From assembly GCA_947259865.1 (NCBI GenBank), contig CAMYNZ010000007.1, positions 1 to 22,073 of the forward strand: DNA of 22,073 bases, in the 5' to 3' direction. The position numbers and the translations under genes were made by a program. The stretch's first letter is position 1. Each line of letters starts with the position of its first letter. A model generated the notes under the pieces. It was given only the letters and a program-made list of their open reading frames with translations, was not told the origin of the DNA and did no database searches. The DNA is from an uncultured Desulfobacterales bacterium. Its GTDB lineage: Bacteria; Desulfobacterota; Desulfobacteria; Desulfobacterales; G020354645. Shown here piece by piece: positions 7,207-14,993 of the stretch.

Positions 7207-7926
7207 ATGACTGGGCTAGCGGTTAACGTCAATCACGTGGCAACCATCAGAGAAGCACGACAGGTAATTTACCCGGATCCGATTGCTGCGGCCGTACTGG
7301 CCGAAATTGCCGGGGCTGACGGCATTGTGGTTCATTTAAGATCGGATCGACGGCATATTCAGGATCGTGACATCCGAATCCTGCGTAAAATCGTTCAATC
7401 CAGGCTGATTTTAAAAATGGCTGCCACCTCTGAAATGTTGGGTTTTGCTCTCGATATTAAACCTGACCTCGTGACTCTGGTTCCTGAAAAACGCGAAGAA
7501 CTTACCACCGAAGGCGGAATAGATCTTGTTATCCATAAAACCACTGTGACGGATACGATTGGCACCCTTCAAAACAGTGGTATACCGGTGAGTGTTTTTA
7601 TCGATCCGGATCTGGAACAGTTGAAATTGGCCCATCAGTGCAACGCAGATTTGGTTGAAATTTACAGCGGCTCGCTCTGTAAAGCCACAACCTCCGGAAA
7701 AAAGGAACAGGAATTTTCAAAAATCGTCGACACCGTAAAATTGGCAAACAAGCTAAAGCTCGGTGTCAATGCCGGTCACGGTTTGAACTACAATACGATT
7801 AAGGTTTTTAGGGGGCTAAAAGAAATTGAAGAGTTCAGCATCGGTCACAGTATTGTCGCCCGGGCCTTCATGGTGGGGATGGAAAAAGCGGTTAAAGAGA
7901 TGTTGGCTCTCATTAAGACATTGTAA
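7207..7926 (+). CDS. pdxJ: Pyridoxine 5'-phosphate synthase
   Basis: A 239-residue TIM-barrel enzyme that condenses 1-deoxyxylulose 5-phosphate with 3-amino-2-oxopropyl phosphate to pyridoxine 5'-phosphate (DXP-dependent vitamin B6 route). Family marks are LAVNVNHVATIREAR at the N-terminus, GIVVHLRSDRRHIQDRD (catalytic His), TLVPEKREELTTEGG (catalytic Glu) and VNAGHGLNYNT (catalytic His). Length is normal. Two adjacent ATGs occur at 7204 and 7207; GGAGG at 7195-7199 is 7 bases from the second, which is chosen. It heads the pdxJ-nnr-tsaE-lysC cluster. No acpS lies between it and nnr, although that gene is often there in related bacteria. Confidence 0.95.
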   Translation: MTGLAVNVNHVATIREARQVIYPDPIAAAVLAEIAGADGIVVHLRSDRRHIQDRDIRILRKIVQSRLILKMAATSEMLGFALDIKPDLVTLVPEKREELTTEGGIDLVIHKTTVTDTIGTLQNSGIPVSVFIDPDLEQLKLAHQCNADLVEIYSGSLCKATTSGKKEQEFSKIVDTVKLANKLKLGVNAGHGLNYNTIKVFRGLKEIEEFSIGHSIVARAFMVGMEKAVKEMLALIKTL

Positions 7927-7952
7927 GTTTTAGGTTTTAAGTTTTAAGTTGT
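7925..7952 (+). repeat. Four-copy heptamer AAGTTTT repeat at pdxJ stop
   Basis: Units AAGTTTT, AGGTTTT, AAGTTTT and AAGTTGT follow head-to-tail with exact 7-base period, beginning inside the pdxJ stop codon. It fills most of the short gap before nnr. Confidence 0.65.
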
Positions 7953-7985
7953 TTTACATTGAGAATAACGGGTGCGGAGGGTCAC

Positions 7986-9542
7986 ATGTATCTCGTGACA
8001 GCACAAGAAATACAGGCCATGGATCGTCAGAGCATTGAATCCTTCGGTATACCCGGCAGAGTTCTCATGGAAAATGCCGGCCGCGGCGCCACCCAAGTGC
8101 TTCTCGAGCAATTTCCGGATCTCGGGCAAAAAAGGATCGGTATTGTTGCCGGACGGGGTAACAACGGCGGAGACGGTTTTGTCATCGCCAGATACCTTGC
8201 CCATAAAAAATTTAAGGTCACCGTATTTCTGCTTGCCGCGCACAAGGATGTTAAAGCCGATGCCGCCGCCAACCTCAAACTTCTGAAACCATTGGCTGTT
8301 CCGGTCGCAGAAATGCCGGATAAAACAGGTTTTTCCAAATATAAAAAGGATTTGCTGCAACAGGAGTTATGGGTCGATGCAATCTTGGGCACCGGTATCA
8401 ACTCGGAGGTCAAAGGATACTTCAAAGATGTCATAGAATTTATCAATCGTTCGCACAAACCGGTATTTTCAGTCGATGTACCTTCAGGCCTAAATTCCGA
8501 TACGGGCCAGCCCTGCGGCATCTGTATCCAGTCCCAGGTTACTGCAACCTTTGCCTATGCTAAACCGGGACACGTGCTATTTCCGGGTGCCGTCTACACC
8601 GGCAGACTGGAAATTATCGACATTGGTATCCCTCCCCATATCGCAGACGCCGTAAGCCCCGGACAACACCTCTTGACACCGAATGCGATCCAAGCGGCCT
8701 ATACACCCCGCCAACCCGACGCCCATAAAGGTGCAACCGGCCATCTACTGGTTGTTTCTGGTTCTCCGGGTAAAACCGGTGCTGCGGCCATGACGGCCAT
8801 GTCAGCCATAAGAGCCGGTGCCGGGCTGGTTACCCTGGGTATCCCCAAAAGTTTGAGTTCGATCTTGGCAGCCCAGGTGATTGAGGCCATGACCTGGTCA
8901 CTTCCTGAAACACTGGACGGTACCCTGGATGAATCAGCGTTTGACCAGATCATGACCCTGCTTTCGGACAAGCAATGCCTGGCCATCGGACCCGGCATCG
9001 GGCAGGCCCAGGAGACGCAAAATCTCGTACAGCGACTTGTGCAGCAAGCTCGGGTACCGCTTGTAATAGACGCCGACGGCTTAAACAATCTTGCAGGCAA
9101 GGCTCAGACATTAAAAAAATGCAACGTCCCGATCATATTAACCCCCCATCCCGGTGAAATGGCCAGGCTGATTAAAACAACTCCCGGTGAAGTCCAGGAG
9201 GATCGCATAAATTGTGCGCGTAATTTTGCCACTGAATATAAGGTCCATCTGGTGCTTAAAGGGGCACGAACGGTGATCGCTCACCCGGATGGTCGGGTAT
9301 TTGTCAACCCGACCGGTAATTCCGGCATGGCCTCCGGGGGTATGGGGGATGTTCTCACCGGCGTCATTGCCGGTTTGGTTACCCAGGGGTACTCTCCTGA
9401 ATCCGCCGCCCATATCGGTGTTTTTGTACATGGCGCAGCGGCAGACAGCCTGGCGAAAAATTTCGCGCCTATCGGCTACCTCGCCACCGAAGTCATGAAT
9501 GCCATCCCATCCCAGATCAAGGACCTGGCCCAAAATCGTTAG
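7986..9542 (+). CDS. nnr: Bifunctional NAD(P)HX epimerase/dehydratase
   Basis: A 518-residue fusion. The N-terminal YjeF_N domain (residues 1 to about 215, NnrE) is the NAD(P)H-hydrate epimerase, with GRGNNGGDGFVIAR and VPSGLNSDTGQ. The C-terminal carbohydrate-kinase-like domain (about 235-515, NnrD) is the ADP/ATP-dependent dehydratase, with LTPHPGEMARL and NSGMASGGMGDVLTGVIAGL. Together they restore damaged hydrated NADH/NADPH. The ATG at 7986 is chosen because GCGGAGGG ends about 5 bases upstream; the TTG at 7959 lies at the edge of the heptamer repeat. Both halves look intact. Confidence 0.95.
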   Translation: MYLVTAQEIQAMDRQSIESFGIPGRVLMENAGRGATQVLLEQFPDLGQKRIGIVAGRGNNGGDGFVIARYLAHKKFKVTVFLLAAHKDVKADAAANLKLLKPLAVPVAEMPDKTGFSKYKKDLLQQELWVDAILGTGINSEVKGYFKDVIEFINRSHKPVFSVDVPSGLNSDTGQPCGICIQSQVTATFAYAKPGHVLFPGAVYTGRLEIIDIGIPPHIADAVSPGQHLLTPNAIQAAYTPRQPDAHKGATGHLLVVSGSPGKTGAAAMTAMSAIRAGAGLVTLGIPKSLSSILAAQVIEAMTWSLPETLDGTLDESAFDQIMTLLSDKQCLAIGPGIGQAQETQNLVQRLVQQARVPLVIDADGLNNLAGKAQTLKKCNVPIILTPHPGEMARLIKTTPGEVQEDRINCARNFATEYKVHLVLKGARTVIAHPDGRVFVNPTGNSGMASGGMGDVLTGVIAGLVTQGYSPESAAHIGVFVHGAAADSLAKNFAPIGYLATEVMNAIPSQIKDLAQNR

Positions 9543-9562
9543 GCTGCGGGCCGTATAATTTT

Positions 9563-10021
9563 ATGCGCAATAAGCGGATCGAAATAATAACCCACGCAGC
9601 AGAAGAGACAAGAACGCTGGGGAAAAAAATCGGCCAACAACTCAAACCGGGTGCCGTAATTGCATTGACTGGTGAGCTGGGCAGTGGAAAAACTGTTTTG
9701 GTCCAGGGCCTGGCAGCCGGGCTGGAAGTGCCCGCCGACTATTATATTACGAGTCCCACCTTTACGCTTATAAACGAATATCCGGGCCGACATCCATTCT
9801 ACCATGTGGATCTTTATCGCATCGAAAACCGCAATGATTTGGATGAAATCGGACTTTTAGAAATAATTCACGGCCAAGGGATTACAGCCATCGAATGGGC
9901 TGACAGGCTGCAGGAAGATATAGCAACAGAGCATCTGGACATTCGACTTGAAATCATTGATGATGAAACCCGTAAATTTTTTATCGACACCTGTGGACTT
10001 GACGCCATCAATTTGATATGA
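9563..10021 (+). CDS. tsaE: tRNA t6A biosynthesis ATPase TsaE
   Basis: A 152-residue P-loop protein with Walker A GELGSGKT (37-44), the SPTFTLINEY switch-like segment, HVDLYRI and the EWADRL motif that typify TsaE (YjeE). It drives the TsaBDE complex that makes N6-threonylcarbamoyladenosine at position 37 of ANN-decoding tRNAs. It starts 20 bases after the nnr stop and is followed by lysC 30 bases on, so it is clearly within one operon. The Shine-Dalgarno is weak, suggesting re-initiation after nnr. Confidence 0.94.
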   Translation: MRNKRIEIITHAAEETRTLGKKIGQQLKPGAVIALTGELGSGKTVLVQGLAAGLEVPADYYITSPTFTLINEYPGRHPFYHVDLYRIENRNDLDEIGLLEIIHGQGITAIEWADRLQEDIATEHLDIRLEIIDDETRKFFIDTCGLDAINLI

Positions 10022-10051
10022 GGCCAGAAAAAAAAGAATCAAGGAGAATCG

Positions 10052-11272
10052 ATGAGTTTAATTGTTCAAAAATACGGGGGCACATCGGTCGCCGATATTG
10101 AAAGGATTCAAAACGTTGCAAAACGTGTGGCCAATACTTACAAAAAGGGCAACGATGTCGTGGTCATTCTGTCCGCCATGGCCGGCGTTACCGACGAGCT
10201 GATTGAAATGGCCCAGCAGGTCACGTCTTCACCTGCTAGTCGCGAATTGGATGTTTTGCTGGCTACCGGTGAACAGACAACCGCGGCCATGCTGGCTATC
10301 ACCTTGCAGTCCATGAAGTATCCCGCCCAGTCCTTGCTCGGATATCAGGCGGAAGTAAAAACCGATTGCAGTTTCGGGAATGCACGTATTGTTGATATCG
10401 GGGCCAATCGAATCAAAGAACTGATTAAGGATCGAAACATTGTAGTGGTGGCAGGATTTCAGGGCTGCGATCCAAACGGAAATATTACTACCCTTGGACG
10501 CGGCGGTTCCGATACCTCTGCCGTGGCGATCGCGGCCACCCTCAATGCCGATGTTTGTGAAATATATACCGACGTGGATGGCGTTTACACCGCTGATCCT
10601 AACATCTGTGAAAAAGCCAGAAAGATTGATACAATTTCCTATGACGAAATGCTCAATATGGCCAGCCTGGGTGCCAAGGTCTTACAAATTAGATCGGTTG
10701 GTTTCGCGAAGAAATTTAATGTTCCCGTGCACGTGAGATCATCTTTCAACGAAGAGGAGGGAACCATGGTTGTTAATGAAAATTCCGGTATGGAAGGATT
10801 GATCGTTACCGCGGTGACCCATGACAAAAATCAGGCACGCATAACTCTGAAAAAAGTTCCTGATCAGCCGGGAGTCGCTGAAAAAATTTTTTCCCCAATC
10901 GCCGGATCGGGTATTATCGTCGATATGATCATTCAGAATACCCGCGCCGGCGGGAAAACAGATCTGACTTTTACGGTACCAAAGGCAGACATTGACAGAG
11001 CGCTTGCAATTGCAAGTAAAATTGCCGAGGAAATAGGGGCTGAAGATGTTTTCGGAGACAAGAATATTGCCAAGGTTTCCGTAATCGGGGTGGGGATGAA
11101 AAATCATTCCGGGGTAGCCTCGACTATGTTTGGGGCTTTGGCCAGGGCAAATATCAATATCATAATGATAAGCACTTCGGAAATCAGGATTTCCTGCGTG
11201 ATCGAAGAAGATTACACCGAACTTGCCGTTCGGGTGCTTCATACCGCCTTCGGGCTCGACAAGCAAGAATGA
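10052..11272 (+). CDS. lysC: Aspartate kinase
   Basis: A 406-residue enzyme phosphorylating L-aspartate, the first step toward lysine, threonine, methionine and diaminopimelate. The amino-acid kinase domain (1 to about 245) carries KYGGTS (7-12), LSAMAGVTDELI, GRGGSDTSAVAIAA and YTDVDGVYTADP. Two ACT domains follow (about 265-400), ending with SVIGVGMKNHSGVASTMFGA and INIIMISTSEIRISC, so allosteric feedback control is expected. The length fits the monofunctional lysine-sensitive type with possible internal beta-subunit start. AAGGAG at 10041-10046 gives a strong Shine-Dalgarno, 5 bases from the ATG. Its stop overlaps the start of a tiny membrane-peptide gene. Confidence 0.96.
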   Translation: MSLIVQKYGGTSVADIERIQNVAKRVANTYKKGNDVVVILSAMAGVTDELIEMAQQVTSSPASRELDVLLATGEQTTAAMLAITLQSMKYPAQSLLGYQAEVKTDCSFGNARIVDIGANRIKELIKDRNIVVVAGFQGCDPNGNITTLGRGGSDTSAVAIAATLNADVCEIYTDVDGVYTADPNICEKARKIDTISYDEMLNMASLGAKVLQIRSVGFAKKFNVPVHVRSSFNEEEGTMVVNENSGMEGLIVTAVTHDKNQARITLKKVPDQPGVAEKIFSPIAGSGIIVDMIIQNTRAGGKTDLTFTVPKADIDRALAIASKIAEEIGAEDVFGDKNIAKVSVIGVGMKNHSGVASTMFGALARANINIIMISTSEIRISCVIEEDYTELAVRVLHTAFGLDKQE

Positions 11273-11364
11273 AAAAATTTTCAACCGACCAGATTATTTT
11301 CGCATTGGTGCTGGGCATAACTATTCTGGGAATTGTTATTTACAGAAGTTTTTATTTTTTCTAG
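11269..11364 (+). CDS. 31-aa single-pass membrane peptide coupled to lysC
   Basis: The ATG overlaps the lysC stop as ATGA. The predicted peptide begins MKKFSTDQ, continues with a hydrophobic helix IIFALVLGITILGIVIY (residues 9-25), and ends RSFYFF. The lysine-rich start and single helix fit an inner-membrane mini-protein with its N-terminus probably in the cytoplasm. A four-base overlap favours translational coupling with lysC. No family is recognised; the function is unknown. It could be a chance reading, but start overlap, composition and clean helix argue for a real gene. Confidence 0.5.
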   Translation: MKKFSTDQIIFALVLGITILGIVIYRSFYFF

Positions 11365-11440
11365 CCTTCTAATAAAGCGGTAACTTTTCACAACAATATG
11401 ATCAAACCCTCGTGTCACCGCTATCGTCGGGTTAATATTT

Positions 11441-12556
11441 ATGGTCTGTACCTTGGGTTGCGCATCTTTGATAGACCGGGCACTTAACAAGGTCGTTAAA
11501 CCACCTCCCTATCATGCCAGTGAAACCGCTGAAAAACTTCACCGGTCGTCTTTCGTTGCAGACCTCCACGCCGATTCTCTGCTCTGGAATCGCGACCTGC
11601 TGGTAAAATCCGCTTATGGCCATGTCGACCTTCCGCGACTCCAGGAAGGCCACGTGGGGCTTCAGATTTTTACGGTGGTTTCCAAGGTTCCTCTGGGTGT
11701 GAATTTTGAGCAGAATACCGCAAAATACGACATGATTACCCTGTTGTCTATTTTACAGGCCCGGCCCCTGCGTACGTGGTCCAGCCTGCTCCAACGCTGC
11801 CTGTATCAAGGTGAAAAACTTCGACGGCTGGTAAACGTATCTGAGGACTCCCTGATGCTGATCACCAGCCGCAGGGACCTGCAGGAACTGGTGGATGCCC
11901 GCAACCGGGGGGAGCCCGTCATCGGGGCCGTGCTGGGAATTGAAGGCGCCCATGCCCTTGAAGGAGATATCAGCAATCTCGATCTACTCTATGATCAAGG
12001 GTTACGCGTTCTCGGTCTCTGCCATTTTTTTGATAACGACATGGCCGGTTCAGCTCATGGCGTCAAGAAGGAAGGACTGACAAAACTCGGCCGACAGCTA
12101 GCCAGGCGGGCATTGGATCGGGAAATGCTCATCGATCTTGTGCACGCCTCACCCCGGGCCATCGATGATACCCTGGCCCTGACCAACCGTCCGGTAATTG
12201 TCTCTCATACCGGTGTACGCGGCACCTGCGATAATACTCGCAACCTGTCCGATCACCACGCACGCGGCATTGCCGCCAGCGGCGGTTTGATTGGCATAGC
12301 GCTATTCGAGGCCGCGCTGGGTGGAAAAGAAATAAAAGACTTCGTCAGGGCAGTGCGCTACGTAACCGATTTGGTTGGCGTCGAACACGTGGCTTTGGGA
12401 TCTGACTTTGACGGCGCGGAAACAACAGTGGTGGATGCCAGCGGTCTGGTGTGCCTGACGGATGCCCTGCTGGCCCATGGATTTTCAGCGGCGGAGATCG
12501 AAGCAATTTTGGGTGGCAATGTATTGCGCGTGTTACGTCAAACACTACCTGAATGA
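11441..12556 (+). CDS. Membrane dipeptidase, peptidase family M19
   Basis: A 371-residue zinc dipeptidase of the renal dipeptidase family. Metal and catalytic positions are visible: H-x-D in DLHADSLLWN, the bridging Glu in GIEGAHALEG, LVHAS, VSHTGVRG and GSDFDG. These enzymes cleave dipeptides, including D-amino-acid types, usually outside the cytoplasm. The protein begins MVCTLGCAS, with a lipobox-like LGC, but the start leaves almost no signal sequence. Codons immediately upstream in frame read TAIVGLIF, which would complete a lipoprotein signal, yet no usable start codon lies there before a stop at 11399. An ATG at 11398 in another frame begins MIKPSCHR, so a one-base frameshift at the 5' end is possible. 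The true N-terminus is therefore uncertain. Confidence 0.85.
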   Translation: MVCTLGCASLIDRALNKVVKPPPYHASETAEKLHRSSFVADLHADSLLWNRDLLVKSAYGHVDLPRLQEGHVGLQIFTVVSKVPLGVNFEQNTAKYDMITLLSILQARPLRTWSSLLQRCLYQGEKLRRLVNVSEDSLMLITSRRDLQELVDARNRGEPVIGAVLGIEGAHALEGDISNLDLLYDQGLRVLGLCHFFDNDMAGSAHGVKKEGLTKLGRQLARRALDREMLIDLVHASPRAIDDTLALTNRPVIVSHTGVRGTCDNTRNLSDHHARGIAASGGLIGIALFEAALGGKEIKDFVRAVRYVTDLVGVEHVALGSDFDGAETTVVDASGLVCLTDALLAHGFSAAEIEAILGGNVLRVLRQTLPE

Positions 12557-12657
12557 TGAAGCTCCACGCAGTCCCGCTGCAGCGGTACTGGTTATCAGAG
12601 CGGAATTGCGCCGCAGCCTGACCCGCCTGCGCTCTAGCGAGCTTCGGCGCGGTTCAC

Positions 12658-12694
12658 CTTGCCTGCATACCTTGTGCAGGGTAAGCAGGCCAAG
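12658..12694. other. Nested hairpins between M19 and protease genes
   Basis: CTTGCCTGC (12658-12666) can pair with GCAGGCCAAG (12685-12694, one bulged C), while CCTGCA (12662-12667) can instead pair with TGCAGG (12675-12680). The two stems compete. There is no T-run, so it is not a clear terminator. The surrounding gap 12557-12731 is GC-rich, with no gene seen. Confidence 0.35.
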
Positions 12695-12731
12695 GCCAAT
12701 AAGTGAGTATGTGCAGTCCAACGCTAACTTC

Positions 12732-13547
12732 ATGCCAAAAATATCCTTAAATATATTGTTTTTCACCCTGTGCTTTTTCATTTCTTTTACGTCAGGACCC
12801 GCAGATGCCAGCACACTTAATCTACAGATAAATAACAACCAAATTTCCATCCACGCCATTAACATTCCTTTGCAAACAATCCTGAAAAGAATGGCAGATT
12901 CAGGCATCACCGTTTACCTGGATCCGGAGATAAACCCTAATATTACAGCATCATTTGAGAACAGGGATCTAGCCGTTGGACTCAAATCAATCCTTAAATC
13001 TGTAAACCATACGTTTGTGTGGGAGCCCCTTGAAAATACCCCGGGGGCATCTTCACCAGACAAATATAAACTGGTGGAAATCTTAATATTCAGGGAAGGT
13101 AAAAAGGATCGGATGTTACCTTTGCACGAACAGGTAAAAACAAACGCTTTTGTTCAGGAGTCGGAAACAAAGGTAATGGTCAGGGAAAATAAAGTTTATG
13201 TACCTGTTATCCTGGGTTATCAGGACAGGGAGGTTAAAACCACCCTGGTTTTCGATACGGGTGCGAGCAGTATCGTATTGCATGAAAATATTGCTGACAA
13301 ATTGGGTATTGACCAATATTCCCCCTCGAAAGGCAGGGGCGTTGGTGGCATTACCATTGATGCCAAAGAGACGAAATTGGACTATGTCCGGGTCGGCCCG
13401 CACAAAAAAACAGATCTGGTCGCACACATTGTCTCCTATCAAGGCCCTGTAGTTGAATATTACAATGGTTTATTGGGAATGAATTTTTTAAAAGGTTTGG
13501 AATACACCATTGATTTCGATACAAAAGTGATCCGCTGGTATCCCTAA
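12732..13547 (+). CDS. Exported STN-like/retropepsin-like aspartic protease fusion
   Basis: A 271-residue protein. Residues 1-27 are a Sec signal peptide (MPKISLNILFFTLCFFISFT, then SGPADAS). Residues 28-98 (NNQISIHAINIPLQTILKRM, then VNHTFVW) resemble the secretin and TonB short N-terminal (STN) fold. Residues about 150-271 are retropepsin-like: VFDTGASSIVLH with catalytic D175-T176-G177, a GRGVGG flap-like segment, and GLLGMNFLKGLEYTIDF near the end. A single DTG implies a homodimer. It is probably periplasmic; the substrate is unknown. The ATG at 12732 is chosen because it starts the signal peptide; an open reading to 12462 runs into the dipeptidase gene. Confidence 0.75.
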   Translation: MPKISLNILFFTLCFFISFTSGPADASTLNLQINNNQISIHAINIPLQTILKRMADSGITVYLDPEINPNITASFENRDLAVGLKSILKSVNHTFVWEPLENTPGASSPDKYKLVEILIFREGKKDRMLPLHEQVKTNAFVQESETKVMVRENKVYVPVILGYQDREVKTTLVFDTGASSIVLHENIADKLGIDQYSPSKGRGVGGITIDAKETKLDYVRVGPHKKTDLVAHIVSYQGPVVEYYNGLLGMNFLKGLEYTIDFDTKVIRWYP

Positions 13548-13931
13548 ATAACACTTCTGCATGAAAAATAGCGAGATTGATAAATAACAGCGTGATGATT
13601 AAGATCTACCTTATGATTACATTTGAAGCTATCTCAAAAATGCATTTTATCCGCCAGAGATCTTTGGCGGGCTAGCGTCCAATGGCTGTGTTGTCCCGCG
13701 GCTTGAAATGCTAATTAATCGCGGCAAGATGCCGCTCCCACAGTTCTTGTTGAGGGGTCGTAAACGCTATGGTGTTTAAAAATTGGTGGGAGTGGCTTCC
13801 AGCCACGAGGTGTATGTTCATCCGCCAGAGTGCGTTGGCGGACTCCGCTTTCAAACCGCGGGGCGCCTTGCCGTTGTGCGCGATCTACTATTTTTGAGAT
13901 GGCTTCTAGTCCTGTGAAACCTGAAACAAGC
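13548..13931. other. Repeat-filled intergenic region
   Basis: There is no gene in these 384 bases. Most of it is the composite repeat at 13625-13906; the first 75 bases are AT-rich and without a recognisable terminator. Confidence 0.65.
13625..13906. repeat. REP/MITE-like composite element with terminal inverted repeats
   Basis: The ends GAAGCTATCTCAAAAAT (13625-13641) and ATTTTTGAGATGGCTTC (13890-13906) are inverted repeats matching 16 of 17. Inside lie two copies of an ATCCGCCAGAG...TGGCGG hairpin (about 13649 and 13818). Between them is an inverted pair of REP-like units: TCGCGGCAAGATGCCGCTCC near 13718 and GGGAGTGGCTTCCAGCCACG near 13797. Each REP unit contains its own small hairpin. No transposase is present, so it would be non-autonomous. 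The second half recurs at the start of the window (about 43-81). Confidence 0.65.
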
Positions 13932-14795
13932 ATGTTTAATATTCAGCCGCGATTCCGCCTGCTGCCGCCATGGCATGCGTTGAAAGTGCTGGTTTCCGGC
14001 ATAAGCGGTCGCAATGCGCCGATAAAAACTGCAGCCGGTGAAAAGGAAATCGCCTCCATTGAGCGTCGGTCCGTCGAGGTGCCAGCGCCGCTGTCCGAAA
14101 CCATCAGTTATCTCAGGGGGGGCAATCCTGATGGGCGGCGCATCGTTTTTGTCCACGGCACACCCGGAAATGCCAAAGGATGGGCTGATTACTTGCTGAA
14201 TATAGCAAAAAGCCGGTTTCATATTGCTCTGGACCGCCCCGGTTTTGGAAGAAGCGGTCCTGCCGACGCTGTGATTTCGATTGAACACCAGGCCGCGGCC
14301 GTCAAAGCTTTGCTGCAGCAGGCGAAATCCAAAAAAGCCATACTCGTGGGCCACTCACTGGGAGCATCTGTGGCGGTAAAGACCGCGCTGGAGTATCCTG
14401 ACGAAGTCGGCGGTCTTTTGCTGCTGGCGGGTGCTTTCGACCCTGATCTTGAGGAAGCCAATTTTATCCAGCTGCTGGGCACCTTTCGACCGCTGGCCTT
14501 TCTGCTGCCCAGAGACATTGAAAATTCCAATCGCGAACTGCTGGCACTAAAAGGTGAACTGATCGCAATGGCCAACGCGCTACACAAATTAACCATGCCT
14601 ATCAGCATCGTGCATGGGGACCGGGATCCCCTGGTGCCTTATGCCAATGTGGACTATATAAGAAAAGAAATCGCCAATGCACCACTGGAGGTGACGATCC
14701 TTAAGAACAGGGATCATTTTATTCCCTGGCATTCCAAACCAGCCATCGATGCTGCTCTGGAGCAGTTGGTCAATCGGATCCGCGAGGCAGAATAG
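13932..14795 (+). CDS. Alpha/beta hydrolase
   Basis: A 287-residue alpha/beta-hydrolase-fold protein. The oxyanion loop is VFVHGTPGN (73-80), the nucleophile elbow is VGHSLGAS with S142, the acid is probably D230 or D232 in HGDRDPLVP, and the catalytic histidine is H262 in DHFIPWH. No signal peptide is obvious; a mildly hydrophobic N-terminal stretch (WHALKVLVSG) might touch the membrane. The substrate is not predictable. The ATG at 13932 is preferred over 13899 because the latter falls inside the terminal inverted repeat of the adjacent repeat element; neither has a good Shine-Dalgarno. Confidence 0.85.
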   Translation: MFNIQPRFRLLPPWHALKVLVSGISGRNAPIKTAAGEKEIASIERRSVEVPAPLSETISYLRGGNPDGRRIVFVHGTPGNAKGWADYLLNIAKSRFHIALDRPGFGRSGPADAVISIEHQAAAVKALLQQAKSKKAILVGHSLGASVAVKTALEYPDEVGGLLLLAGAFDPDLEEANFIQLLGTFRPLAFLLPRDIENSNRELLALKGELIAMANALHKLTMPISIVHGDRDPLVPYANVDYIRKEIANAPLEVTILKNRDHFIPWHSKPAIDAALEQLVNRIREAE

Positions 14796-14917
14796 ACTGC
14801 AGCGCGCGGGAGCGCCGGGTGAAATCTCGGGTTATGTCTCTGAAATAACTGTAAAAAGTATTTTAGCAGTTTGCGAGCTATTGGGTAACTTATTCATGAG
14901 ACACACCCCTGGTCGGT

Positions 14918-14941
14918 GCCTTCAAAATCCTGGTTGAAGGC
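14918..14941. other. Perfect 8-bp hairpin after the hydrolase gene
   Basis: GCCTTCAA (14918-14925) and TTGAAGGC (14934-14941) form a perfect stem with an 8-base loop, between the hydrolase and the ATP-grasp gene. No T-run follows, so terminator function is uncertain. Confidence 0.4.
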
Positions 14942-14993
14942 CCCTGGTGACAATTTGTAATTTAGGTATCCTCTGTATCGACAAATTCCTGAT

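Noticed and set aside
12462..12731. N-terminal extension of the retropepsin-like protein into the dipeptidase gene
   Set aside because: It overlaps a well-supported gene by 95 bases and would bury a clear signal peptide in the interior.
13830..13931. Longer N-terminus for the alpha/beta hydrolase
   Set aside because: These codons lie within or next to the composite repeat element and its terminal inverted repeat.
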